NCBI GenBank assembly: GCA_905331475.1
Contig: CAJNYU010000278.1
Coordinates: 1 to 64,000 of the forward strand
Direction of reading: 5' to 3'
Origin: Rotaria socialis
Taxonomy: Eukaryota; Rotifera; Eurotatoria; Philodinida; Philodinidae
Length of the DNA stretch: 64,000 nt
Below are positions 49,325 to 64,000 of the stretch, piece by piece; the first letter of the stretch is position 1; each line of letters starts with the position of its first letter. The translations under genes were made by a program, and so were the position numbers. The notes beneath the pieces are model-generated. The model searched no databases. It had not been told where the DNA came from and worked only from the letters and a program-made list of their open reading frames with translations.

Positions 49325-50655
49325 ATAAATCGAAATATGTGGGACAGCTTTTTTTCGTTTTTCTATTCGAATAGACAGGCAGAACTCATGTGTGCGTATT
49401 TGATGTTCGAATTTCAAACCAAATAAAGCAACAATAATCGATCATAAGTATCGAGATGAAACATGATATCATTTTTTGAATGAATGTCTAATAAGAATTT
49501 ACATCACTTAAAAAAGACTTTATATTCAGATGTAGAAGAAAAACTTTTATTTGCTTTTTATTTGAATCAAAATCTGTATTCTTTATACAATGAAATTGAA
49601 GCATTTTATTGCCAAAAAAAGAAAAGAAGAATCGAAGGTCACTGCTATTTAATAATATTTAAAGTTACTTTTTGTAAGTACTCAATTTAAGATATCAATG
49701 AATAAACATTAACCATTATGAAGCAATTTGATAAGAAAATTGTCTTTTCAAAGTCATCGTTAAATATTGATTTGAAGTTTTAACATTATCATGTTTGCCT
49801 TCAAGATTTGAAATCAGTTACAACCGATAGAAAGAACTAACACGATTGATGAAGCTCGTAACGATGTCAATACAGACAAGAATATGATTAGCCGTAGATG
49901 CGATCCGACCTGAGTGAAACGTTCTGGATCATGCACTGTGAACAAATATTGAAGTTTGCATAAGTCAAGAATGCGAGAAGAGAAGCTCGTCTAGGTTTGG
50001 ATATTGTATATGATTGAGTATTATTTTTGCAGGAGTCGCAGCGGTCTAGTATGCAAAATCAAGATTTTTACTCATAAATCACGAAATCAGGGTTAGGAAA
50101 TATTCATCATAAATATTGAACTTCTACGCATCTTTCCGTCAAGGAAAACGCATCTAACTAAAGACTTTTGTTTTCAATTCTTTTGTCTATCTTTGTTGTT
50201 CATTGCTCATACTAAATTATGCAGTAATAGGGAGAATAAAAATGATCTCTTATCTTTCAAGATTTGGTGCTAAGACGCGCTACTAAAAAGCTGGTTTTTC
50301 TGTGCTGCCATCGTTCCCTATTCTGTAAAACGGTTATTCACTCCTGGAATGTTAAATAGTCAATACATTTCTAGTTGTGTCATTAAGTTACCTATTTCAA
50401 GTATGTTCACTTGTTTCATTGTTCATGCACACAGCAGTCTTTTCTGACGCTATGTGACCGATGCTTTGGTTATTGTCCGAGTGACTCATTTGATATTTTG
50501 ACTATGATTCATTTCGTTACAAAGATTTGATCACTAGCGTAGACATGCAAAAAACGATAAGTCATTCTTTCTGCATTTGATAATTACTATTTTCACATAA
50601 TCAATGCCAAACGATACCCATTTCTCGCCAAAGTGGCTATAAAAGTTGATTCAAC
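49325..50655. other. intergenic stretch
   Basis: About 1.3 kb of AT-rich DNA, with no recognised exon. A TATAAAAG box-like string lies at about 50640, just before the next candidate gene. Confidence 0.4.
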
Positions 50656-51061
50656 ATGGCGGGCAAATGCACTTTCATTTGTATTGTTCGTAATACTAAC
50701 GAACTCAACTGTCGTAATGCGGATTGGGGTTACCTGAAGAAACACTTCGAGCGTCCTACAAATAAATTGAATTTTAAAGTTATGCATAATAAATAAATGA
50801 AATTTGTGAAATTCATTTTCATTTATCAGTTAAAAAACATCCACGATTGACTTGAAAGAAAGATAGGTGGCCTATTGCGGAGAAAGAAGTCGCGTGTTGA
50901 TTATTTTCAGTAATTCATTACAGTCATCGGATGCTAGTTTAAAAAATCAGGAAAGTAGTGCTGCTGCAACCCCTGCTTTGTAAGTCAACTTTATAATGAT
51001 ATTCAAATTAACTATTTATTTCAGCCGAACGAAACTGGATAAGAGCCCTGCGTACAGTTAA
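50656..51061 (+). CDS. candidate 71-residue microprotein, family unknown
   Basis: Three exons, 50656-50778, 50924-50979 and 51025-51061, join in phase through ordinary GT-AG introns (donors GTTATG and GTAAGT; acceptors ATTACAG and TTTCAG). The protein has an N-terminal part with three Cys (KCTFICIVRNTNELNC), a DWGYLKKHFERP motif and a Ser/Ala-rich tail ending SPAYS. It has no signal peptide or membrane helix, and I do not recognise the family. The DNA here is less AT-rich than the flanks, as in the coding exons of other genes. TATAAAAG about 16 bp before the ATG is too close for a normal TATA box. It could be chance. Confidence 0.4.
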
Positions 51062-51410
51062 ACTGTTTATGCCAGTTCCGTTAGAGAAACCAGACAATGT
51101 ATCCTTTAAGGATTCCTATTTTTCTCGCAATTATTGCTCAACGAGTTCGAGAATCGAGTATGAGTTGAAATTAATGTAAAACTGTATATTTAAATGTCAT
51201 AGTGGATACCAAAAGACATATATATTGAAAAATAAAATTCCCTTCGTATTAGAATGATTTTATCGATTATCATATATACTATTGACGATAGTACAAAATA
51301 ATGGTTCTAGCAAGAAAAATCATGTATTTTCTTTAATGATGTTCATTCAAACGTAGGATCATTAAGTAATGATTATCCTAAACAATATAGGAAAAACAAA
51401 AAATACATAT
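51062..51410. other. gap before CTP synthase
   Basis: AT-rich DNA that probably contains the CTP synthase 3' UTR. No other feature is seen. Confidence 0.35.
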
Positions 51411-55639
<4,229 letters not shown>

Positions 55640-55726
55640 TATCTAAAAAATAATCAATTTAATCAAACTATTCATTATTAAGCATTAAAATATTTTTTCG
55701 GATTCTCAATAAAAAAATTTGTTTTT

Positions 55727-57055
55727 TTAAGCAGCTGCTTCATATTTGCCCAATGAAGCAAGACTATTTTGCTAAACAGAAATAAAGTGAATTCTTTTTT
55801 TTTATTATATTTCATAGTGAAGTTCTGTTACTTTAGCTAAACGAAGAAATTCATGGCTTGCTTGTTCATCATTAGCCTTATCACCTTTCCAAGCATGTAA
55901 AACCGATGTTTGTAATGCACGCCCATAACTAAATGATAATAACCATGGTTTATAGAGTGCAACACGATTAATTGCATTTAAATAAACTGTAGAATTTTCT
56001 TCATTATGTCCACCTGAATTTAAAAAAAATTTAAAAAAATATGAAATCGTTCTATAAATCATTATCATACCGGAAAGAAACATTATTCCTGGTACAGCTA
56101 CTGGTACAGTTCGACGAAATGTAATAACAGTTGCTTCTGCAATTTGTTCAATTGAATATTGTTTTGTTGATTTATTACCTGGAGTAACCATATTAGGTTT
56201 CAGAAGTGTTCCTTCAAGATAGACATGATAATCATTTAATGCTTTATAAACTGTTGCTAAAACTTTTTCCGTAACACGTTGACATACTTCAAGATCATGA
56301 TCACCATCTTGTGATACTTCTGGTTCAACAATAGGTACAAGACCACACTAGAACAAGACATAGAAGGATTCCAATTCAGCCTTCCAAATTCATACTTGTT
56401 GACAAATTGAAGCATATCGAGCAAGTGTTTTTGCATTTTCATCGATAGCTAATTGTGATGGGCTATTAGGACCAATGGTTATTACTGCTCGCCATTTAGC
56501 AAATTGTGCACCGAGTTTTTTATATTCTCGACATCGTTGTTCCAAATTATCTAAACCTATAATTATAAGAAAACAAAATCAAGTTTTTGTTTTAAAGCAT
56601 AATTTTTCCTGTTTATTAACCTTGCGTTGTTGGCTCATTATCAGTACCACCTAATACAACTGTACTTTGATCAACTGTAATACCTGGTAGAATACCATTT
56701 TCTTGTAATAAACGAGGAAATGATGTATAATCATCATCAGTTGTGTGATGAAATGTTTCATGACATAATATAATTCCGCTGATGTAATGTGAGCTTTCTT
56801 TTGTACGAAATAATAATTGGCGATAATATCGACGATTTTCTTCAGTATTCTCAATATTTACTGGTGCCCAACGTGACGCCATTATGTCTAAATAGCTTAA
56901 TGTATTTTTCTGAAAACTAGGGGGGGGGGGAATTCTATGTATGTCAAACCTGCTGGTTCATCTGCAGCTAGAATGCCTTTACCCGGTGTAGCTATAGCTT
57001 CAGCTATTCGAGCTAATTCAATTTGTTTGTCTTTCGATAAGTTATAGGCAGTCAT
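55727..57055 (-). CDS. ALDO: class I fructose-bisphosphate aldolase
   Basis: Six minus-strand exons: 57055-56950, 56887-56621, 56556-56396, 56347-56071, 56013-55832 and 55771-55727, giving 345 residues. The protein starts [21 protein letters not shown] and contains [42 protein letters not shown], the Schiff-base lysine K228 in [19 protein letters not shown] and SYGRALQ. It splits fructose-1,6-bisphosphate in glycolysis. Animal forms usually have about 360 residues ending in Tyr, which matters for activity. Here the last exon ends KYEAAA, so the tail and the Tyr are missing unless an alternative last exon exists. The stop is 87 bp upstream of the CTP synthase start on the same strand. Intron 1 contains an 11-G run (C-run on the coding strand). 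Confidence 0.93.
56920..56930. repeat. G11 homopolymer in aldolase intron 1
   Basis: On the coding (minus) strand this is C11 followed by TAG. The used acceptor is further downstream, before ATAATGGCG. Confidence 0.9.
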
Positions 57056-58275
57056 TGATACTCTTAAATAAAACAAAATGATATACGTGTGTATTGTCTT
57101 TATTATCAAGACATGTTAAAGAATGTATCTTTATAAATGTGTGTGTTTACCAGTGAGATAAAAAGAAAGGTTTTAATTCAAATAGATGAAGGAAGAGAGA
57201 GAGAGAGAAAGAAAAGAATAAACACACATAGTCATACACTTTTAGATGTGTAAATGTTACTGATAAAGTTATTGGTGCCTCGATAAAGTCACATGCTATG
57301 TCGAATAGAAGAAGAAGAAATAGATTTTATACCGAGACAAAACAAAATATGGAATATTAAAAACTGAACTTGAATCTTTTATTTTTAGAGATAAAAATTG
57401 ATCATTCAGTACATGCGGGCATATTATAAAAGACGTATTGAATGTAAAAACAAAAGAAGGAAGCAGATGTGTGTCCTTCTCTATTGAAATCATTCAATGA
57501 TACGTACATATTTATTCGAAAAATATCGAATAGAATTCATATTTAGATGCCTTTGTTTTATATTCTTCATATGCAAAATGTCGTAATCAATAATCCAATT
57601 TTAATTTAATTTATAAATTTAATCTAAGCATGCGTTGTTATTCGATACAATAATCCTATTCTTGACCACATTCATCTAGTCGGCTTGAATAGAATTTCCA
57701 TTAATAATTCGTAGGCAATACTCAAGAGAAAATCGAAAAGCTCGAGATATGAGCTAATATCTTGTGAAACCTTATTTTCATCTCGAAAAAATTTAATATT
57801 GTACAAGTCTTTAAATTGAATTTGGAATTCTTTATCCATATATATTATAGTATATCTTCTTATATTGGATAGTGGACGTTACCGCCCTCCTCTGTTTTTT
57901 AAATATAAGTCTCGCGACTTCCAATTATTGTGATGTAACAGTAGTTTTATTTCGATAATATCTTAGGATTAGCCAATATTGCTCACATAGACAATATCAA
58001 TCATAATTGATACAATTCAACTACGTTCTGATTGGTTTTTGTGTTAATCAATCGGATTCTGTTTTTAGCAATCTTTGTACTGATGGATATAAATGTAAAC
58101 TATGGAACTATGAGAGCTCCTGCCTTCCTTCCTAGTACTTCTGTTATAAGACTTGTATCTTTACTTTTTGCATTATCTGTAAGAAATGGCGCTATAATTC
58201 ATCAATATCTTGACGGTGTGAATTAAAAGTGCATGCCGTTGCCTTCTATTTCAGATATTATCGTAGTTTATAAGA
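57056..58275. other. intergenic stretch between divergent genes
   Basis: About 1.2 kb between aldolase (minus) and TMEM205-like (plus), so it probably holds both promoters. It contains a (GA)n run near 57195. Short frames at 57296-57493 and 58032-58226 are not gene-like. Confidence 0.4.
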
Positions 58276-59171
58276 ATGGGCTCGCAAGTGAGCAAAGTAG
58301 AAGATACTGTTCATGAACTGTATAGAAAGACATGGCCAGAAGCTTGGTGAATATCAAAATAATTTCGTTTTCAAGAAATATTATTTTATTTTATGTAGGT
58401 ATTTGACTCCGTCATTTCTTGCATCACTGGGCGCTTTAGGTTATGTTGGATATGCATTGTCCAAAGGCAAACCTGTTGCATCCTCACCCAATGTTTCATT
58501 TTTACATTTGATTGGTGTTTCCGGTGGATTTGGTGTTAGTTTTTGGATAACAACTGTTCATGGTAAAACTTTCTTTTTCCTCGTTTGTTTTTTGCTCTTG
58601 AACACAAAAAAAGTGGAAATTTAGGTCGTGCTGTTCAACGTATGTTAACACGTGATGAATTCGCAACAGTACAATCGCATCTATCAAATGTTTACTTTTC
58701 GTCAACAGCTATTCTGGCTAGTTTAAGTTTAGGAACATTTTTGCTTCGTCATCCATTTAAGGCATGGTCAAGAGAATCAAACAAAATGGTTTGCTGAAAA
58801 ATAATAAAATTAGTACGAATATAATTTTTATTTCAATAGGGCATGGCATTAATCGCAGCTTTAGTTGCAGCTGAATTAAACAGTATTTTTCTTAATCCAT
58901 TGGTGACAAATTTAATGTTTGATCGAAATAATATTGAATTTTTACAAGGAGCTAAGGTTTTATTTTCTTGATCGCTTCTTCGAATCATTATATCTTGTTT
59001 TCATAGTCGACTGAGGATATTGAACGATTGACTCGTAATGATCCAAAATATCGTGTTGTTAGCAATAAATTTAATTTATTTCATTCAATATCGATGGTTT
59101 CAGGCTTTGTTTATCATGGTATTCAATGGTATCATCTATTCTATCTTGCGGATCGTTGTATTGTGCTGTGA
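58276..59171 (+). CDS. TMEM205: TMEM205-like (DUF4149) membrane protein
   Basis: Five exons: 58276-58346, 58399-58562, 58625-58788, 58840-58956 and 59007-59171, giving 226 residues. The core matches TMEM205: a helix with GGFGVSFWITTVHG, then LTRDEFATVQSHLSNVYF, further helices and a conserved NSIFLNP-like turn (ELNSIFLNPLVTNLMFDR), ending with a helix containing HSISMVSGFVYHG. Four membrane helices are expected. The human protein lies in the cell and vesicle membranes; its biochemical role is not settled. The ATG is 22 nt behind a TTCTATTTCAG acceptor-like string. TAF10 starts 147 bp downstream. Confidence 0.75.
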
Positions 59172-59318
59172 ACAATTATCTATTTACTTTTTCTAAACGT
59201 TTAGCGTTATGATGAAAGAATAAAAGGCCTTCATAATTTTTGTCTTTCTAAAATAAAGCATTTATTCATCGGACTTCTCTATGACATCTATTTTTTTTTG
59301 TTTTTTTTTCATAGATAA

Positions 59319-59840
59319 ATGACTGAGAGCATGGAAGATTCATCATCAAGTTGTGATGAAACATTAGTCGACGAAGAAGATTTAAATAAATTTACAACAA
59401 CATTAGATCAATTTACACCTGCTATACCAGAAACAGTAACAAAATTTTACATGAGACAATGTGGATTACAAGCCGATGATGAACGTGTTGTGAAATTAAT
59501 GTCAGTGTCGGTTCAAAAATTTATGACAGGTACGATCAGAGACTGAAAAACAAAATAGAATTTTCTAATGATTTGTTTTATTTTAGATATTATAAATGAT
59601 TCTTTTCAATTACATAAAATACGAGAAAAATCTACTAATCGACCAGCACCAGTTGCAGCGGCGGCTGCTGCCCCTGCCCAATCAACAACAGAAGCAACAA
59701 CGACGACAGATTCAGCCAGCAATGTTGCAAGTGGGAAAAAACCGATCGGATCAACGAATCAAACATTAACGCTGAGTGATTTAACACATGTTCTAGATGA
59801 ATATGGAATTAATGTTAAAAAAACATTTTATTATACATAA
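59319..59840 (+). CDS. TAF10: transcription initiation factor TFIID subunit 10
   Basis: Two exons, 59319-59529 and 59587-59840, give 154 residues. The histone-fold domain is clear: DQFTPAIPETVTKFYMRQCG, then VVKLMSVSVQKFMTDIINDSFQLHKIR, and the closing helix LTLSDLTHVLDEYGINVKK. A loop of about 45 residues rich in Ala/Thr/Ser separates the two halves, as in other animal TAF10s. TAF10 joins TFIID and SAGA. The N-terminus is short and acidic (MTESMEDSSSSCDE) compared with the long low-complexity N-terminus in vertebrates. An acceptor-like TTTTTTTCATAG lies 4 nt before the ATG. Confidence 0.93.
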
Positions 59841-62521
59841 TGTAAATAGAAAAGAAAATTTTCTTGTGTATATGTACAACTGTTTTCTTCTTTCTGATCA
59901 TTGAATAAACAGCTGACTGTCACGCGATTCAACGATTTCTTGCTGACATTCGTTCGAAATTATAAAAACAATCGTTAGGGCTTCTCTATTGAGTGAATAC
60001 TACAATGGAATTCTTTTTTGCAATTTGGTATTATGAAACTCTAGTAAAATAGGTGCCGTAGAATTTTTTCTCTCATTATCATCAATACACAAGAGTCTGT
60101 ATGGCAGAACAAGTTAATAAAGAGTTCCTATAGATTCGACATCCAGAAACATGTCTGGTTGTTGTACTTGGTGTAGACCTTCAATTTGATCGTATAAAGT
60201 CAAAGAAAAATACAAAAATCTGACATGATCAGGCTTCTTGAAAACCGTTCTTGCTAGAAAATTAACTTAATACACGATTCTGCATAGAGATCTTTCTTTC
60301 TGATGACTCAAAGGAACAGCGATAATGCTAAATATTGCATGTTTACTTTTATTCGAATACATCTTCAAAATATCTATTATGGGTGGTTATGGTAATTTAC
60401 GAAATTTATAAAAGAGTAGTTGGGTGTGGGTTTTCTCTTTTTTTGCAGAGGCAAAAACCATACTCACACCCTCACTTTGGTTGAAAATGATCGTATCAGA
60501 TCGAAAATGTTCACATTATGATAAAATAAAAGATTTTTGCATTAAAATAATTCTACATTTGTTGGTTGATTAGAAATTGAATTAAGAAGCTCATGTAAAA
60601 TTTCATTCACACTGTGACATTATTTTGCTTATGGCAACTTTTTTCGTTCCTTTCAAGTTCTTTCTGTATTGATTGTCTCACATGATTCTTGTCTGAGCAG
60701 CATTGAAGCACACAATTGCCGAGAATGAAAGAGAAAATGACTGTTTCGCCATTGCTTCCGTTTTGGTACTTGTAATTCGAGAACGTAGGAAGGTTATTTT
60801 TAAGCAGGAAAAAACCGTTTGAATAAAATGTATTATATATATCTTCAAAACACTGTGCAGCAACACTAAGAAAATTCAAGCTTCATCAATTTCAAATGTA
60901 TTTTTCTTCTGCAAAAGCAGATATGTTCCAATTATGAGTATCCATGTACCTAGCACTCTTTTGAGAAAAGTGATAGTAATGAAAACCACGAACAGAGCCA
61001 AACTCGCGTTTATAAATCATTTATTTTTCAATAGCTTCATTATTGTTAATGTATTTTATTTTAGTTATAGATGTTACTATCGAAGCCATTTTGCCAGTGA
61101 CTATAACAACCAGTTGGCTCAAGGAATACAGCATTAAATTTAGAGCGATTTGGACATTGTACGAAATTTTACCGTGAGTCTAGGGATGTACCAATTCCTA
61201 CAACATGGTATTAAAGATAACATTTTTTCTTGATGAACAGTAGAATTGTTTGTGGATTTTCTATTTCGTCTAAGATCAGTTTTTTGCTGTATTCAAAACT
61301 AGTGGAAATTCACGAAACATTGAGCAAAGGTTTCGGAGTTGATATGGAGTTGGCTGAAAATTCAAATTTTCAAGGTGTTTTCGACCAACTCCTATCAATC
61401 TCAAGTCAATTTCAGGATACAGTTGCAGATCAGCGAAAGTAAATAGCGAAGAACGTTTCAGCGACATGTAAAATCAGTAGAAAAGCAAAATCAGAGAAAT
61501 CTTTTTCCGCGAAAAAATTCCCATAGCGAAAGACAAAACACCTGAATCGAAAATAGCAAAATCAGTATTTATAATCAAATAGAAAATAATTTATGCCAGA
61601 TTTAGTAAGCAAAGGATATAGCATACGTGGATAATAAGTAAAGGGAGAAAAAAGAAAACTTTGAGAAACTGATACTGCAAATGAAATGTTCCACCTCCAG
61701 TTGGCATTTTCAATGAAGGAGAATCCATTGGCATCAGTTATAGCACGCATAAGAGTCAGTGAGGTCTGGGAGAGATTAGGAAGAGCAAGTTCTGCTTGAT
61801 GTAGACGCTGTAATTGTTACGGTATGAACTCGATCAATCGCTTTCATCTTAAGAGTTTGGAGTTCGATCTGTTCTGATGGATATATGCTGATAATGCCCA
61901 GTGGCTTTGAGAAAAAGATCGCTCTTATACGTGTGAACGCTGACTGCACAGCCAGTCGCATGAAAAGCCCAATACTTAACTTGTATCATCGATTTTTAAG
62001 CAGATTGACATGTTCCAATTAAACGAATCAATAACTTGTCTCGATTCCAAATAGTAAAAGAGAGCGATGTTGAATCAGCCATATTCATTTAGTTGACCGA
62101 AGAAAATGCACAGTGTATATATCAGCGAGATAGTATCGTGCATGATAAAATATTTACGTAAAAGAGAAAAGAATAGAACATGTCAGCGGATCAGAAATAA
62201 GAGAAAAACAAGGGCTGCATGTAGTATACACATTCATCATGATGAGTCACTTTCATCAATAAAAAGACAATGATCATTGTGGAAAGAAAACTTTCGCGGA
62301 GAAACTTTTCCTAATATGTTTTTCGCTGTGGACACCACATCGTTTCTTATAGAGTAAACGAACTGGTCGTGAACAGTATAGAAAATTCGCGAACAATCGC
62401 ATTCTTCATTAGGAAAAATGTTACTTTTAATATCATGCTTTAGAAATCCGTGAATGATTAAGTGGTACTATTTTTCTTCCTACATTAAGGTGTGAAACGA
62501 TCAATAGAGCATAGCTGACAT
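59841..62521. other. large gene-poor stretch
   Basis: About 2.7 kb. Small frames at 60934, 61230 and 61276-61961 lack recognisable domains or splice partners. A GTGTGGG-type hairpin lies at 60420-60475. The rest holds nothing I can name. Confidence 0.4.
60420..60475. repeat. GTGTGGG hairpin-like telomere-type repeat
   Basis: GGGTGTGGGTTTTCTC is followed after a spacer by AAAACCATACTCACACCC. The arms pair imperfectly. It is the same type as the repeats at 9003 and 63146. Confidence 0.5.
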
Positions 62522-64000
62522 TTGAAAATGCCAAAAATATATAGGCTTGCACTTTCTTCCTCTACCAAACATAGAGCTTCTAAAGGTTCTATGGCAAGGA
62601 GAAGATCTCGAACTTCACCGCTAAAGAGAAGAGGCTCTTTCAAATCATCGTTGTCAAGGGGTAGATCTCAAACTCCACCACTACAAAGAAGAGGCTCTTT
62701 CAAATCACCGTTGTCAAGGGGCAGATCTCAAACTCCACCACTACAAAGAAGAGGCTCTTTCAAATCATCGTTGTCAAGGGGCAGATCTCAAACTCCACCA
62801 CTGCAAAGAAGAGGCTCTTTCAAATCATTGGCATCAAGGAATATATCACGAACTCCATCACTGTTGAGAAAATCCTCGGAGAATTCAGTATTTACAACAG
62901 ATGGTCTCTCAGGTCAGTTGTGATAGACACCATTGTGATGCCTAATGCTAACACACTCTGTATTACAGATGTTCTCCAGACTATTGATTTTCCTGTGCGT
63001 TCAAATGTTCAGATTCGTAAGGGGGATTTGACGAAGCAAAAAGTAAGCTAATTTTTTCTCTACGCCAGAGGTACAGTCGGTAAGGTTTTTTTCTAGACCA
63101 GTACTGATACCGGTCAGACCAGCATGAGTCATTAATGACTTTTGAGTGTGGATGTGAGCGTGGGTGTGAGCCTATCACATTGAATGGGTCAATACTCGTA
63201 CCTGCACCCTGATGGGCACCCTTATGCTACCCTCACTCTCACATTTATCCTAATTGCTATTCGACCGTTAACATCACCCACACTCTCACCAAAATGCTAC
63301 TATATCACTGTAGTGGCTGGTTTTGTTAGAAATTTATAATTTTTTTCGCGAAATTGAATATTGCCACAAATTCAAATAGCCCAACATAAGATCATTCTGC
63401 GTTTTTGGTTTTTACAGTTTACTCAGTTATTAATCCAAACACTGGCTATTCAATGCGACAGTTTTAGTCCTCTTCAATGTTTTAAATATATTTTCATCCT
63501 CAGTGGTGTGCCATTTCTGAGTAACCATAACATATCAAGAGAAAATTCGAGTGGTTAAAATTATTCGAATCAGTCCGATTCCGTCGATCACAATTTTCTC
63601 CGGATTCAAACTTCACCGAAAAAATGCTTTCACTAATTCCAATGATTCATATCCACACATATATACATCTACACCCACATTCCACACTCATTTTGATGTT
63701 GCCGGCGGCAAATATTCTTCCAGTAAAGTTGAAATTCGGCGAAAATGGAAATACCCAAATTGTTCTGAAGGCTTTTTGCTAGATTTCCATTCAGTGAAGA
63801 ATATGCCAATTTTTTTTGATCTTTTTAGGTTGATGTGATTGTAGTGTGCTTGTCATCAGATATACTGAGAGAATATGTATTACAGGCAGCTGGTTCTGAT
63901 GTACGAAAGCAATATGAAAAAGGTAAAAGAACAACAGATCAAGCTTTGGCCTTATGGTCTCCAGTCTTGCCATGCCAACAAATTTTATTCCTGCCATGGG
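62522..64000 (+). CDS. Arg/Ser-repeat + macro-domain protein, incomplete at window end
   Basis: Three exons were read: 62522-62912, 62969-63042 and 63829 onward, open to the window end. Phases agree. Residues about 30-120 are four or five 20-residue repeats of the type SRGRSQTPPLQRRGSFKSSL, basic and rich in Ser/Thr-Pro sites, so probably phosphorylated and disordered. The macro domain then begins: VQIRKGDLTKQKVDVIVVC, LREYVLQAAGSDVRKQYEKG, LPCQQILF. Macro domains bind ADP-ribose and some remove it from proteins. The usual Asn of the VNAAN motif is not seen (VVCLSSD instead), so binding rather than catalysis, or altered function, is likely. The 3' part lies outside the window. Confidence 0.75.
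62601..62840 (+). repeat. 60-bp coding tandem repeat
   Basis: Four units of exactly 60 bp, each encoding 20 residues. The central units differ by only one or two bases, so they amplified recently. Confidence 0.9.
63146..63295. repeat. GTGGGTGTG / CACCC inverted repeat cluster in an intron
   Basis: GTGAGCGTGGGTGTGAG is followed by several CACCC/CACTCTCAC arms at 63207-63292, in inverted orientation. It lies in the 786-nt second intron of the macro-domain gene. Confidence 0.5.

Noticed and set aside
51120..51180. GTTCGAGAATCGAG string as a possible tRNA T-arm
   Set aside because: No matching A-box or cloverleaf could be built around it.
61230..61442. 70-codon frame with a helical C-terminal half
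   Set aside because: Some protein-like character (VFDQLLSISSQFQDTV), but no splice partners and no family, so not listed as a gene.

Overview
The window looks like nuclear DNA of a small-genome metazoan, most likely a bdelloid rotifer (Adineta/Rotaria-like). This is inference. The reasons are an AT-rich sequence, many short GT-AG introns of about 45-65 nt, a gene joining a mono-ADP-ribosyltransferase domain to kinesin-light-chain-type TPRs (an architecture expanded in bdelloids), start codons that often sit just behind a 3' splice-site-like AG (as expected for spliced-leader trans-splicing), and scattered short GTGGGTGTG-type hairpins resembling the bdelloid TGTGGG telomere repeat. Most genes were rebuilt by eye from splice signals, reading frame and family knowledge; no alignment was run. 

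Layout. 0.8-3.2 kb: ART+TPR gene with two in-frame stops near its 3' end. 3.2-8.1 kb: a GC-rich patch with a CG palindrome, a 53-bp tandem repeat and a decayed TRAF/RING-like fragment. 8.1-9.0 kb: cytochrome b561-domain protein. 9.9-14.2 kb: a compact plus-strand cluster of two tandem Maelstrom paralogues and COX5A. 16.3-16.7 kb (minus): a neuropeptide F precursor with an EF-hand-like tail. 16.7-21.4 kb: gene-poor. 21.4-22.3 kb: DHRS7B-like SDR. 22.8-23.1 kb (minus): an unidentified, apparently broken gene. 23.5-25.6 kb (minus): nine-exon Homer. 27.5-28.3 kb: secreted FN3-like protein. 28.7-28.8 kb (minus): the 39-aa OST4 microprotein. 30.3-34.3 kb: a convergent inverted pair of EF-hand/proline-rich paralogues. 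34.3-38.9 kb: gene-poor and microsatellite-rich. 38.9-46.2 kb: immunoglobulin-superfamily membrane receptor. 47.7-49.3 kb: two tandem PLAC8 Cys-rich genes. 50.7-51.1 kb: candidate 71-aa microprotein. 51.4-55.6 kb (minus): 16-exon CTP synthase whose large intron holds an inverted-repeat element and an opposite-strand membrane microprotein. 55.7-57.1 kb (minus): class I fructose-bisphosphate aldolase, 87 bp upstream of CTP synthase. 58.3-59.8 kb: TMEM205-like and TAF10. 62.5-64.0 kb: start of an Arg/Ser-repeat plus macro-domain gene that leaves the window. 

The genes do not form one pathway. The set mixes housekeeping functions (COX5A, OST4, CTP synthase, aldolase, TAF10), neuronal or signalling proteins (NPF, Homer, Ig receptor), a germline piRNA-type factor in duplicate (Maelstrom), and two ADP-ribose-related genes at the window ends (a writer-type ART and a macro domain). 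No CRISPR, rRNA, tRNA or intact autonomous transposon was recognised.
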